Shown here piece after piece: positions 1 through 10,704 of a stretch of DNA of 64,000 bases. The stretch comes from an uncultured SAR116 cluster alpha proteobacterium (GTDB taxonomy: Bacteria; Pseudomonadota; Alphaproteobacteria; Puniceispirillales; Puniceispirillaceae), in contig CACNSW010000001.1 of NCBI GenBank assembly GCA_902623185.1, positions 53,273 to 117,272 of the forward strand, given 5' to 3'. How positions within the stretch are numbered: position 1 is the first letter of the stretch; each line of letters opens with the position of its first letter. The notes beneath the pieces were generated by a model, which ran no database searches, was not told where the DNA came from, and saw nothing but the letters and a program-made list of their open reading frames with translations. A program made the translations under genes and the position numbers.

Positions 1-1
1 A

Positions 2-361
2 TTGGATGTTGTGGTTTTAGCCGCTCCTCAATTATCACTCGTCGAAATGCGCCAGGTGGCAACTCATTGTGCTGGTCGACAGGTAAAAAAACCCCTGATC
101 GTTTGTACTTCACCACAGGTCTATGGCGATGCGACTCGGATGGGATTTGTTGAAATGATCGAGGATGCAGGTGGAACCGTTCTCCAGGGCACCTGTTTCT
201 ATAATCAATATGCTCGTGAGATTGGCGAAGTAAATGGTTGGGTCAATCTCCTAAGCAATTCGGCGAAAATCGTCAATATTCTTGGTGGCTATGGCTATCG
301 GCCTTCGCTGGCCAGTATGGAAAATTGCATTGAAGCAGCTATTACGGGGAAAATGGCGTGA
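2..361 (+). CDS. Aconitase X catalytic (large) subunit, C-terminal part, truncated by window start
   Basis: Motifs YGDATRMGFVEMIEDAGGTVLQGTCFYNQ and GYRPSLASMENCIEAAITGK are typical of AcnX (DUF521) C-termini; the next gene encodes the swivel subunit. Confidence 0.8.
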   Translation: MDVVVLAAPQLSLVEMRQVATHCAGRQVKKPLIVCTSPQVYGDATRMGFVEMIEDAGGTVLQGTCFYNQYAREIGEVNGWVNLLSNSAKIVNILGGYGYRPSLASMENCIEAAITGKMA

Positions 362-771
362 CCCAGATATTCCTCTGCCACGCCGGCATTGGCCCCATCG
401 TCAGTGGCGAAGCTCTTGTAGCCGCAGATAATTTCTCCGCCCGTTATGATCTTGACCGCATTAATGGCGTGTTTTCACGCCCACAGCACTTGCTGTTCGG
501 TCAATCCTACAAGAACAAAATTTTGGTGTTGAACACGGCCAAGGGAGGTGTAGCAACTGCCTGGATGCTTAATGAGATGGTAGCCAGGGATGTCGCGCCA
601 AAGGGTCTGGTTCTCAACAGAGCAAATACAGTGTTGGCGCAAGGAGCAGCGATGGCCAACATGACACTTGTTGATAGGTTTGCAGATGGCGACATCACCA
701 AGCTGATCAAAACTGGACAGATTATCACAGTCGTTCCAGAAGCAGGCCGTGTCGAGCTAGCGTCCGGATGA
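358..771 (+). CDS. Aconitase X swivel-domain (small) subunit, DUF126-like
   Basis: GEALVAADNFSARYDLDRINGVFSRPQHLLFGQSYKNKILVLNTAKGG resembles the DUF126 swivel domain; overlaps the upstream ORF by 4 nt. Confidence 0.8.
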   Translation: MTQIFLCHAGIGPIVSGEALVAADNFSARYDLDRINGVFSRPQHLLFGQSYKNKILVLNTAKGGVATAWMLNEMVARDVAPKGLVLNRANTVLAQGAAMANMTLVDRFADGDITKLIKTGQIITVVPEAGRVELASG

Positions 772-913
772 TTATCTAGCGAAAGACAACGAGCATTTTG
801 GCCCGCTTATTGCAAGAAATTTTAAGTATCGTCAAATATTGACGGAGATAAACACGAAATTGTAACGTCTGCGCAGATTTTAGTGGCTCGATTATTTGGT
901 ACTGGGGTCAATA

Positions 914-1675
914 ATGAATGAAGAGTTAGAGGTAGAAGGTCACCTCATTGAGATTATCGAGGAAGATTCATACGCTGAAGCCGCATCACATCGGATCAGC
1001 GACAAAATTACTGCGTACATTCCTCAGCTTCTAGAAATCGGTTCGATCAAGCAATTCAAAAATCTTTTCTATGGTGAGAGAACCAAGGTCGATGAACAAA
1101 TTCGTGTGATTTCTGATTTTGCACAGATTGAAATCGAAATCATTGGCGAAACAAAATGGATTGTTGTTGACGTTTACATCCCAGAAATTCTTGAACGCGT
1201 GCAGGAGATCTTGGTCGAAGCTGAACTTGAAATGCGCCAAACAGGGGAAGACCCAATCAAATTGCGCGGCCAAATCCCTAATCCAAATGATACGGAACTT
1301 ACTGTGATGCTCGATGGCTTGGATACCACTGCGTCTCGAACACTGAGCGCAATCAATTCCGTAAAGGGTGACGCGCTATCAAGATTGAGGTCAGCCATGG
1401 ACAAAGAGTTCATCGAACCAATTGATGCAAAAGAAGCTGGGATTGGAATAACACGCGTTCATGCCGAAGCAACTGAGGTCGTTAAAGTACTGAGACTAAA
1501 AAAACGAATGGAATTATTAGGACGGCGTTTTCAAATATCCAGCGATGAGGAAAAGGGCCTGATGCCCAAACTCGAGCAAGAAAAATATATTGAAATCGCA
1601 GTTACCGAGAGCCTGGAGACAGTAAAACAAGAGCAAGCTGCAGAAAAGGCCCCGGTTGAGGTCGAGGATGCTTAA
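914..1675 (+). CDS. Hypothetical protein, charged and helical
   Basis: Long ORF with acidic/helical composition; ATG at 914 preferred over TTG at 896. Confidence 0.6.
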   Translation: MNEELEVEGHLIEIIEEDSYAEAASHRISDKITAYIPQLLEIGSIKQFKNLFYGERTKVDEQIRVISDFAQIEIEIIGETKWIVVDVYIPEILERVQEILVEAELEMRQTGEDPIKLRGQIPNPNDTELTVMLDGLDTTASRTLSAINSVKGDALSRLRSAMDKEFIEPIDAKEAGIGITRVHAEATEVVKVLRLKKRMELLGRRFQISSDEEKGLMPKLEQEKYIEIAVTESLETVKQEQAAEKAPVEVEDA

Positions 1676-1791
1676 GTATTTTGCTCTCTCTACTACCTGT
1701 TAGATACACCGGTACCCTCACATTTCTTGGCCGACAAGAAATGTAAGATTTGCTCCTCTATTATATTGATCCAAATGTCGTAGCCAACTTT

Positions 1792-2138
1792 CTATGCCAT
1801 TTTCCATGTGATGGTCTGCAACGTTTTCTTGCATTGCCTGGTGCCACCAGCTCCTAGGCAACCTATCCCAATTTTACATTTGGCATCCGAAATGTTGACC
1901 ACTTTGCCTCTGCTGTCTTGAACCATCACAGAAACTCTTTCAACAACGCTTAAACTATTGTTCCTATCTTGTGACCTTAGAATGAGAGCGATTAACAATC
2001 CTTGTTGGTTATCGCCAAAAACAACTTCTTTGGCGGATGAGGTCGTTTCCCTTTCATGGGCGGAACTTTCTCTATGGCCCGTCCCAAAATAACGACAAGG
2101 AAACAGGATACGCAGAAAAACCCTTTGAAAAGTTGCAT
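1792..2138 (-). pseudogene. Possible frameshifted small secreted protein
   Basis: Signal-peptide-like MQLFKGFFCVSCFLVVILGRA in one frame (ATG at 2138) and a plausible mature domain in another overlapping frame (ORF 1792..2151). Confidence 0.3.
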
Positions 2139-2482
2139 GCGACCACCCCAAAAAAAAATTGGAGATATAGTTTTTAGCAATGAAATAAACTATATTCTAT
2201 GAGTCGCCGTTATTAGTCCAAGCTCAGGTCTTCCCCGTTGTGCTTATGTTTTAGAAAAAAATAAATCTATTTTTTAGGTCGTCTCTAACAACTTTTTTAC
2301 ATCTTCGATTGGTCTCACGAATAGATTAGCGAGATGAGACGTATAAAAGGATTGCAAAACGATTTCATAACATTGGATCAGTGTTGAGTCAGCGAGGTCA
2401 AAGACGTTAAAAAAAGACATGAATGCTTAGCGGTTGAAAATCAAAATTTCTTGAAGCACCGTTTCCGCCGAAGAGTTAACAT

Positions 2483-3106
2483 ATGCAAGAATCATTTGAT
2501 GATAAAACATGGGCCAACAAACTGGAAACTGGGTTGGAAGCCATAACCTTTCTTGAAATTAATGATCCTACGAATGTGATCAATGACGCCGTTGACAGCC
2601 TTTATGCGAATATGGCGGAGAACGTTGCCATCTGCGAGACCACTATTAATCAAATCAGCAATGATGCCTATCGGAGTATTGCGCTAGCGAGGCTTCACTA
2701 TAAAAAGATCGAACGGTTTGCTTTGGTTTTACCGGATGAATTCATGTATCCTGACGACAACAACATTCTATTTTCAGAAGAGTTTGACAGCAAGGTGTTT
2801 CAACTCTGGGCTAATGTAAACCGAAGTATTCTTGGATTAGAAGAAATCTTGGCCTGCCTTAGCGATGACATCGCAACTGCCATAAGACAGCGTGTCGAGA
2901 TGCTTAATTTTGCCGAGGATTTTGACGAGTGGATGCAAAAAACAGATGAAAATATTCTCCAAGGGTCAGATAGGGAAAAAAAGCACGTCGACATAGATGA
3001 CACAATTTCCAATGCTGTACAGAGCGGTGCTGCGAGTTCGATCATTTTTCTCCTTGTCGCTGCTGCTCTCTTGGCGCCGCTTCTGAGTATGTGTACACAA
3101 ACATGA
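2483..3106 (+). CDS. Hypothetical helical protein with C-terminal transmembrane anchor
   Basis: No N-terminal signal; hydrophobic C-terminus SSIIFLLVAAALLAPLLSMC. Confidence 0.6.
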   Translation: MQESFDDKTWANKLETGLEAITFLEINDPTNVINDAVDSLYANMAENVAICETTINQISNDAYRSIALARLHYKKIERFALVLPDEFMYPDDNNILFSEEFDSKVFQLWANVNRSILGLEEILACLSDDIATAIRQRVEMLNFAEDFDEWMQKTDENILQGSDREKKHVDIDDTISNAVQSGAASSIIFLLVAAALLAPLLSMCTQT

Positions 3107-3127
3107 ACCTCAGATCGAGAAAAAGGC

Positions 3128-3724
3128 ATGGCAGACAAACAAACGCTTAACGTTTATGACGATAATGTGGATAAATACCGACAGCTCGTCGATAAGCTAC
3201 CAGAACTTGAGTCGATTACTCAATTCACCAGACAACTTAACCCTGGGGCGCTGATACTTGATTTAGGCTGCGGCATAGGCAATGCGGCGGCTCGGATGCG
3301 TGAACGGGGGTTTAACCTTGAATGCATTGATGGATCGCCCGAGATGGTCAAGGCCGCAAATGACACCTTTTCTTTGAATGCCAAGACGGCTTTTTTCAGT
3401 GACCTAGATACGATTGCGCATTACGACGGGATATGGGCCAACTTCAGCCTACTGCACACGCCCAAAGCAGATTTTCCAGCGAATTTACAGGCGATTAATA
3501 CTGCCCTAAAACCCGGAGGCTATTTTTTCATATCGCTAAAAACTGGAGAAGGTGAAAACCGTGATGTGCTTGGCAGATTCTATGCCTATTATAAGGAAGA
3601 TGAACTGAAAAACCTATTGCTACAAACCGGCTTCAAGCCGGGTCACACAAAGCGAGGTAAGTTGCGCGGCATGGCCGGCGATTTAGAGGATTGGTTTAGT
3701 GTCATCAGTTGTAAACAAAGGTAG
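3128..3724 (+). CDS. Class I SAM-dependent methyltransferase
   Basis: Motif I LILDLGCGIGNAAARM, plus LNTALKPGGYFFISLKTG. Confidence 0.85.
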   Translation: MADKQTLNVYDDNVDKYRQLVDKLPELESITQFTRQLNPGALILDLGCGIGNAAARMRERGFNLECIDGSPEMVKAANDTFSLNAKTAFFSDLDTIAHYDGIWANFSLLHTPKADFPANLQAINTALKPGGYFFISLKTGEGENRDVLGRFYAYYKEDELKNLLLQTGFKPGHTKRGKLRGMAGDLEDWFSVISCKQR

Positions 3725-3926
3725 ATGATGCCCAAGTTTTTATGAACCTCCAGCTATTCGCAGATTTCAAAGAAACTACTTCGCCGGCAGATTCAAGCAC
3801 AATATACGAATAATTGAAAATATCTGACAGAAGGGTCACACATTTTCATATTCACCCCGCAATGACATATGCAAAAAAATCATGTATCACAGCCTTTCAT
3901 AAAGAATTCAATTTAAGGGCCACCCC

Positions 3927-4757
3927 ATGAAGTCAATTTTGATTACAGGCTGTTCAAGTGGTATTGGCCTTAATGCCGCGCTTTCCTTTCGCGATGCAGG
4001 CTGGGTCGTGATCGCCAGTTGCCGCAAGTTGGAGGATTGCGAAACAATGCGCAGTACATATGGAATGCAGAGCGTCCGCATTGACTATGAGGACGAGGAG
4101 AGCATCCGGAGTGGCTTTGCCACCACACTCGAAATCACGAACAAACAGCTTGATGTGCTATTCAATAATGGAGCCTACGCAGTTCCTGCTCTTGTCGAAG
4201 ATCTACCAACCGATGCGCTACGAGCGATTTTTGAGGCAAATTTCTTCGGTTGGCACACGCTTACACGACTTGCCATCGCACAGATGCGCCAACAATCCGA
4301 GGGCCGAATCATTCAGAATTCATCAGTGCTTGGCTTCGCTCCCTTGAAGTTCAGAGGGGCCTATAATGCCACCAAATTTGCACTAGAGGGATTGACAGAT
4401 ACTATGCGTTTGGAACTGCACCGAACTAATATTCACCTTATCCTCGTCGAACCTGGACCGATCCGAACACGTATCAGAGAAAACGCCTATGAACAATTTA
4501 AACATTGGATTGACTGGAGGGATACCGTTAGCAAATCTTGGTATGAAAATATCGCAATCCCTCACCTTTCTGCCATTAACCCACCGCCTGAAACTTTTGA
4601 ATTGATGCCGGATGCAGTCACCAACGCAGTGATACAAGCCGCTACCGCATCACGCCCAAAACTACGGTACAGAGTTACCACCAGTACAACTTTAATGATG
4701 ATCTTTCGGCGTATCCTCACCTCCCGTGCCTATGACAGGCTAGCGCGTCGCCTATAA
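3927..4757 (+). CDS. Short-chain dehydrogenase/reductase
   Basis: N-terminal ITGCSSGIGLNAALSF and YNATKFALEGLTD active-site region. Confidence 0.9.
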   Translation: MKSILITGCSSGIGLNAALSFRDAGWVVIASCRKLEDCETMRSTYGMQSVRIDYEDEESIRSGFATTLEITNKQLDVLFNNGAYAVPALVEDLPTDALRAIFEANFFGWHTLTRLAIAQMRQQSEGRIIQNSSVLGFAPLKFRGAYNATKFALEGLTDTMRLELHRTNIHLILVEPGPIRTRIRENAYEQFKHWIDWRDTVSKSWYENIAIPHLSAINPPPETFELMPDAVTNAVIQAATASRPKLRYRVTTSTTLMMIFRRILTSRAYDRLARRL

Positions 4758-4809
4758 CAATAGTGGCCAAGCATCAGAAACAAACAAGTTAATAGCCTTC
4801 GCTGTATTG

Positions 4810-5280
4810 TCCCAGGCATAATGGGGAGTGGATTACGGAACCATCATTATGTTGATGCTAGCCTCCCTTCTAACAGAAACATCAAAAGCATTATTGGCCT
4901 TTGACTGCCCACAGTAAGCCTCTGTATACTAATACTTTTCAATGATCTGGAGACAGCGATAATACTTATACTTGTCCTTTAATTTGTGCCCAATCTCCAG
5001 CAAGCGCTTGTTGGTGTTATGGCTGGAACGTTACTGAGATGGTTTTAGCCACTATTGTTACCTGCGACAGTTGCTGTCTGTCTGGAGATAGCCCTATTTA
5101 CGCTATTTCATCCACATTGGCTCCAGTCGATGATTGAAATTCTTATACTTCTGTATGCCGCCTTAGGCCTTATCGCCCCGCAGTAGCTAATTGAATAACA
5201 ATCATGAACGGCCAGTCGGTGTGGTTTGTGAGCTAATGAACGGTGTTCTAACCGGCTTCTTCGAAGCGTATATGGATAGT
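4810..5280 (+). pseudogene. Remnant of a TauE/SafE-like membrane permease
   Basis: Forward reading gives FVPNLQQALVGVMAGTLLRWF*PLLLPATVAVCLEIALFTLFHPHWLQSMIEILILLYAALGLIAPQ, then after a frame change PVGVVCELMNGVLTGFFEAYMDS; has in-frame stops and a frameshift. Confidence 0.45.
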
Positions 5281-5524
5281 TAAGAATAGAAGAACCTCAG
5301 CGAAATGGGTTCGATCGAGGGGAAGTAGAGAAATACGAGTAAGACATGTGTCACCGAATGTTTAATTATCTATATCAAGTGGATGAATTTGGAATCAAAC
5401 ATGCAGCTACTAACCCCTTGAACTTGCTTTTGGTAACTTTATTGAGTGAGTGTCTGTTTGATGCAAACCGACGGCTTAGCAACCATAAGTCCCTTGCTAT
5501 TGGTTTTAAAGTACTAAGGGAAAG

Positions 5525-6475
5525 CTATTGATCCCCTAGCCAAATACCACGACCCAGATCATTTAGCGCCCCAACGATTCGCGCAAAACTTTGCTTTGCG
5601 CGAGATACAGTATGGCGGCCCCGCAAATAGCCATGCACCAGCCCCGGTTCATTGATCCACAGGGATTTGCCACCCGCAGCGGCAATCCGCTGACAATATT
5701 CACGACCATCATCACTCAATGGGTCACACTCGGCCGAGACCACGATCGTTGGCGGCAACTCGGAAAACTCCCGGTCCGTTAAGGGCGCAAAGGTTGGATC
5801 ATGGCGCGGTGGTTGGCCTTTTACCCTGATTCGCTCAAAAAACATTACATCATCAAGTGACAGCATAGGTGCGGCAGCATGAACTAAATAGCTACCGCGG
5901 CCAGGATCACCGCCAAGAGCTGGGTAAATTAACAGCTGGCCTACAATTTGTGCAGTCCTGTCTCGAAGAGTATGCGCAACCGCTGCTGCTAAATTACCCC
6001 CGGCGCTGTCACCACACAAAAGGAGGGGCAGATTCTCCATCTGAAGCACATACCGGGTGGCAGCCAGTGCATCATCAAACATTGATGGGTGGCGGTATTC
6101 CGGTGCGAGCCGGTAATCAACGGCAAACAAATCATAGTTAGTCGCTGCACAAATCTCAGCGCACAAATCATCATGGCTCTCCAACCCACCCATTATAAAG
6201 CCGCCACCATGAAAATATACAATGCGGGCACCACTACCACCAGCACTGTAGTGTCTTAGACCAACACTGCCTGTCCTGCGCTCTTTAACCTTAATGCGCT
6301 CGGGTCGGCCCACAGCAAAAGCTCTACACATTGCATCATAAAGGCGGCGCTGCTCAAAAACTGAGAGCTGCACTGCGCTCTTAGGGTAGTAGCTATACGA
6401 AACACGTATGAATCTCCATGTCTCAGAGTCAATCATCGCGTCGTAATCCATAATCTTCCTCCCAACTGATGACAC
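5525..6475 (-). CDS. Alpha/beta hydrolase, HSL/acetyl-esterase type
   Basis: YFHGGGFIMGGLESHD (HGGG oxyanion motif), LCGDSAGGNLA nucleophile elbow, C-terminal ..VHGYL histidine. Confidence 0.9.
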   Translation of the reverse strand: MSSVGRKIMDYDAMIDSETWRFIRVSYSYYPKSAVQLSVFEQRRLYDAMCRAFAVGRPERIKVKERRTGSVGLRHYSAGGSGARIVYFHGGGFIMGGLESHDDLCAEICAATNYDLFAVDYRLAPEYRHPSMFDDALAATRYVLQMENLPLLLCGDSAGGNLAAAVAHTLRDRTAQIVGQLLIYPALGGDPGRGSYLVHAAAPMLSLDDVMFFERIRVKGQPPRHDPTFAPLTDREFSELPPTIVVSAECDPLSDDGREYCQRIAAAGGKSLWINEPGLVHGYLRGRHTVSRAKQSFARIVGALNDLGRGIWLGDQ

Positions 6476-6634
6476 TCAGGCAAACAAATTAGCAATGAAC
6501 CTAGCCCAAATCTCAGCATAAAGGTAATCGATGCTCACCCTGATATTTTTCACACAATTTATAATTTAACGGGGTAGATTACAGAAAGTGATTGTCAACC
6601 CTCTACGGGCTAATCCAGAAAAGGTAACAGGTCG

Positions 6635-7564
6635 ATGTTAAAAAACATATCACCTTCAAGTAAAGGTGCCATCATGCTCGTTACTGGTATCTCAATTTTC
6701 GGTTTTTCCGACAACCTCACCCTAATGGTCTCTAATCAGGTAGGTGTTGGTCAGTTTCATTTTAGTCGATCAATGTTTGCAATTATAATAGTTGCTTTTT
6801 TGGGCCGAGTGTGGGGTTTGTCTGTAGTTCCGCGCTATTGGAAGCCAGTATTGGCAAGAACAGGTTGTATGGTCACATCAATGCTTCTTTATTTTGGCGT
6901 TATGCCGATGATGCCAATTGCCGAAGCTGGAGCAGGATTGTTTTCCTCACCAATTTTTGTTCTACTGTTCTCAATTTTCTTTTTAAAGGAGCGCATTGGC
7001 TGGCGGCGGATTTTTGCGGTAATTATAGGTAGCGTTGGCGTTCTGCTAGTGTTGCGCCCTGGGAGTGTTGGATTTTCCATCTACCACATGCTGCCCATAC
7101 TTGCCGGCGCATCCTATGCCATCGGATCCATCATCACTTATCGTTACCTGCGTGAAGAGAGCTGTCTCGCAATCTTAATGAGTTTTCTTGTTAGCATTGG
7201 GGCAGTCGGAGCATTTGTCACAACAGGACTGACTTATTTTCCTGTCGCCACCGAACTGTATGATCAGGCACCGTTTTTGTTCTCTGGTTGGCAGGCTGTT
7301 TATGGCATGTTTTGGGTCTGGATCGTAGCGATTGCTGTTGGTGCATCTATCGCGCTGTCACTGATGACACGAGCGTATCAGCTAACAAAGACAAGTTACG
7401 CGGCAATTTATGAGTATGCTTATTTGCTCTCGGTAGGGCTTTTTAGTTGGCTATTTTGGGACGTGATCCCTAACGCTATCAGCATTGTTGGGATATTTCT
7501 GATTATTCTGGCAGGTGTTATAATCATGTTGGCGCAGCAACGCCACAGTGAATACCTAAGCTAA
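6635..7564 (+). CDS. DMT/EamA-family transporter
   Basis: About 10 hydrophobic helices with EamA-type duplication (FSSPIFVLLFSIFFLKERIGWRRIFAVIIGSVGVLLVLRPG). Confidence 0.85.
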   Translation: MLKNISPSSKGAIMLVTGISIFGFSDNLTLMVSNQVGVGQFHFSRSMFAIIIVAFLGRVWGLSVVPRYWKPVLARTGCMVTSMLLYFGVMPMMPIAEAGAGLFSSPIFVLLFSIFFLKERIGWRRIFAVIIGSVGVLLVLRPGSVGFSIYHMLPILAGASYAIGSIITYRYLREESCLAILMSFLVSIGAVGAFVTTGLTYFPVATELYDQAPFLFSGWQAVYGMFWVWIVAIAVGASIALSLMTRAYQLTKTSYAAIYEYAYLLSVGLFSWLFWDVIPNAISIVGIFLIILAGVIIMLAQQRHSEYLS

Positions 7565-7948
7565 CTGACTGACTACAAAAGTTCGGTAGTAGGAACATTT
7601 ACCGTTATAGATTGGCATTAAAGTCAATGGCTTGTCGACTTGCTCGGCTTTCCCTTGCTTGTAAAAAGAACCAAAAGTTATAAGCAAAGAAAGCATACCA
7701 AAGATCGAACCAACTGTGTCACCGATCAAATATCCCCCGATAATCCCCAGAACATCGCCAGTTGGTTCCATATAGGCCTTAATGAGTGCTCCAGTCATCG
7801 AATTGAAAACAAATACCAAGATCACCGCAAATGCAATACCTCGCCAATTTGGCGTTTGATGAGCTTTAGGGTAAACACTAAGATTCATCAATTTCATGAA
7901 TTCAAAAGCAATGACCGTCGATGAAGCGGCAATTTTCGCACGCAACAT
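7556..7948 (-). CDS. Hypothetical small membrane protein; start uncertain
   Basis: Two to three hydrophobic segments; likely starts at an internal Met. Confidence 0.4.
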   Translation of the reverse strand: MLRAKIAASSTVIAFEFMKLMNLSVYPKAHQTPNWRGIAFAVILVFVFNSMTGALIKAYMEPTGDVLGIIGGYLIGDTVGSIFGMLSLLITFGSFYKQGKAEQVDKPLTLMPIYNGKCSYYRTFVVSQLA

Positions 7949-9065
7949 ATCCTTTATTGACGACGAAGAACCAATAAAACTCTACGTTACAGCATACGTG
8001 ACGGTGATTTTAGTCTACACAAGAGCAAGTAAAGCTTTAGAGCCCAATAGCCTGGACGCAAGTACTCTACAGGCATGAGATAGAAAGAATACGCTGGCGT
8101 ATGCAGTCAGTGAGCCAAGTATCTTTTCTTCAATTGGTCGTATCAAAAATATTTGCATAAACAGCACACAGATATGGATTAGAGCGACAATGCCCAACCA
8201 ATTTGAAATAAAATTTGTCAGAAATAACTTCACAGAATTCTATCTTGCTTGACCAACAGCCATAATGATAAGCCGCAACGATAATTTCATTATCAAATTT
8301 GCACAAATGTTACCATTCCGATGCGACTTTAATTAAGTGTTATAATTTCAGATAATTAGTTGAAGCGATCATTGTTTATTTTGGAACAAGTAATAAGAAT
8401 AAGGCCTTCGTTTGGCTTGAGCTCTGTCAAACCAAGCAAGAGCATCCCTACAAAACTATAGGCTATGGCACCGCAAACTCGCGGATAAAGATGAATTGCT
8501 TTTTTAAACATTGGTGACAATTCACTCCAAAGGTAAGGACTAACGTCAAACTATCCAATATTTGGTATTTCAACGCCACAAAGTGCGATACAAGACCACG
8601 CAAAACTTAATGGGAAGGGTATCTGCTTCAGACTCAAAACAGCGCGGTTGATCATTAATTACCTCACCAAAAGCAACTCTGCCATGTGGATATGAATCCG
8701 GGCGCGCCCCAGGTTTGCTCATCAGCTTAATCATAACAGGTGTATGAGGCATCTATTTCGTGACGCATAAAGGCCTTGGTTTGTGTTAACCACCATAAAT
8801 AGATACTATATGTCAGCAAACTGCAGGTGAATAATACGCGATATACTCTAGTAAAAAACAATCATACGGCTCTACATATCCTTATAGTTATTCGTACAAC
8901 GTAGATCGTACATATTGAGAACTCTAAAAATGCTTAACACTCGGCCAGGGGGCATACAGAGACAAAGACAGATGTTAAGGTTAGTTTGAACCAAAGGCTA
9001 ATTTTCATTATTTAGGACTTGGCGCGCGTCACCTAAAGTAGATGAGTAAGATATTGGTGATGCAA

Positions 9066-9497
9066 TTAGACAGATGTGGTCAAGACCGCCACGCCCACTA
9101 AAACAATAAAAAGCGATGCTCTAGCTATTGGAGAAACTATTTTAATTACTTTCGGATTGGGTGGATTACCTTGCTTAGATTGTTTTGTTAAATGAAGGTT
9201 CAAAAAAGCCACTGTGCCAATTAGGGAAGTCGCACCTAAAAGCTTGAGGTGGAAAGGCCAGCCTAAATCAAAGCTACCGTATACTTTGTAGGTTAAAGGC
9301 ATTCCGGTAACCCAAAGTATGACTATTGCGATTAGGCCAAGTCTTGCTAACGTTTTCATTGTCTTTTGGACTGGCGGTGCTGGTGGGATTCCCGCTTTTT
9401 GGTGATTCTTAAACAACATAACATTTGCAACACCCAACCCGCCTGCCAAAAATAGCGATAAATAATGCAAGACTTTCAATACAATAACTGTGGTCAC
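9066..9497 (-). CDS. Hypothetical four-helix membrane protein
   Basis: From GTG at 9497: VTTVIVLKVLHYLSLFLAGGLGVANVML..., four hydrophobic segments. Confidence 0.6.
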   Translation of the reverse strand: MTTVIVLKVLHYLSLFLAGGLGVANVMLFKNHQKAGIPPAPPVQKTMKTLARLGLIAIVILWVTGMPLTYKVYGSFDLGWPFHLKLLGATSLIGTVAFLNLHLTKQSKQGNPPNPKVIKIVSPIARASLFIVLVGVAVLTTSV

Positions 9498-10704
9498 CCT
9501 AAACTCCCTTTTCCTTTTCAACAGCGGCCTTGCAAACCGCCACAATTTGCAGAATAGGATTGCCTGTACGGATGAGTTTTGCAATAGACGTAAGAGTTGA
9601 AGGGCCGTTTATAGCAGGGATGGGGATTGCTACCTTGATTGACAGATAGCCTTCATTAACCGGCCGATCTCCAAATGGCCTTCTCCTTACTTTAACATCG
9701 GCGATAGCCGCTTACCTTAAAGAAACGGGGGAGCTAATCAATATTACCAATATTTGTTTCATAATTTTAAAAGTTTTATTATTTCTATAAATACCTAGGT
9801 GAATAGCCTCGAAAAGTTTTGAATGATTAAGCTAAAAAATATTCTGCATAATTTTACGTCTACAGATTATTTAAGGTGTATTCTTTGTAAAAGTAATTAG
9901 TTCTCAGGTAGAATCATAATGGCTCTATCTATTAAAAAATTTAAGATTTACAGGGTCTTGCCTCTCAAGAACAACGAGCAACGAGATTGCTGGCCCAATA
10001 GACCGTGTCACATCGATCTTTTGTCTGAAGTTATTTACAGACAAACTAACAGCCGTAATAGCCAATAAGCCTCATCGGAATATTATTTCGAAAGTGATAT
10101 AAGCCACGTCTGAGGGCACAATGAGTATTCCATAATTCAGATACTTGGATACCGCGATTTAAATATTGCCGAAAAACACAGGGAATCAACGAGTTTTTAA
10201 AAGAAAGAATGGTGCAGCCAAATAAAACTGCGTTCTATTTTTCGCCGTAATCTTAAAAAGCCTGCCTCGCCAACCATTAATAAAACCGCCCTGTATACTA
10301 CCATCTGTCAAACCCTAATACCGTCGGGAAAATTTGTTGTGCTATACTAAACACCCAAAGATTACTCCAAAGTACAAAAATAGATTTCCACGAAGAGTGC
10401 CCAATTACCCCCGCCACAAAACATCACGTAGGTAATTCATTGCTAGCAATTCGAGAGGGCCTTTAGATGATCACTTATGGACTGCAACCCTACGAAAATG
10501 ACTTCAAATTACTAATCAAATTACAGCAACTTTATGCAGCTTCATTTTAAACTTGGTTGTAATTTCTAATAACCAACTCTGCAGGAGCGATTGCTGGAAG
10601 ACCATGTTCAGAAAACTAACGATGTTTTAAATCTGGTTTTCAAATCAGATGACGAATAATCAGGGTTTGAATACAAAACGACCCAAGTATAACAAGGAGA
10701 GTTA

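Noticed and set aside
5591-6189. ORFs 5591..5782 (+), 5869..6141 (+), 5989..6189 (-)
   Set aside because: Overlap the confidently identified alpha/beta hydrolase and carry no independent support.
8015-8233. 72-aa minus-strand hydrophobic ORF
   Set aside because: Could be a small membrane protein but has no motif, uncertain start and AT-rich context; insufficient support to call.
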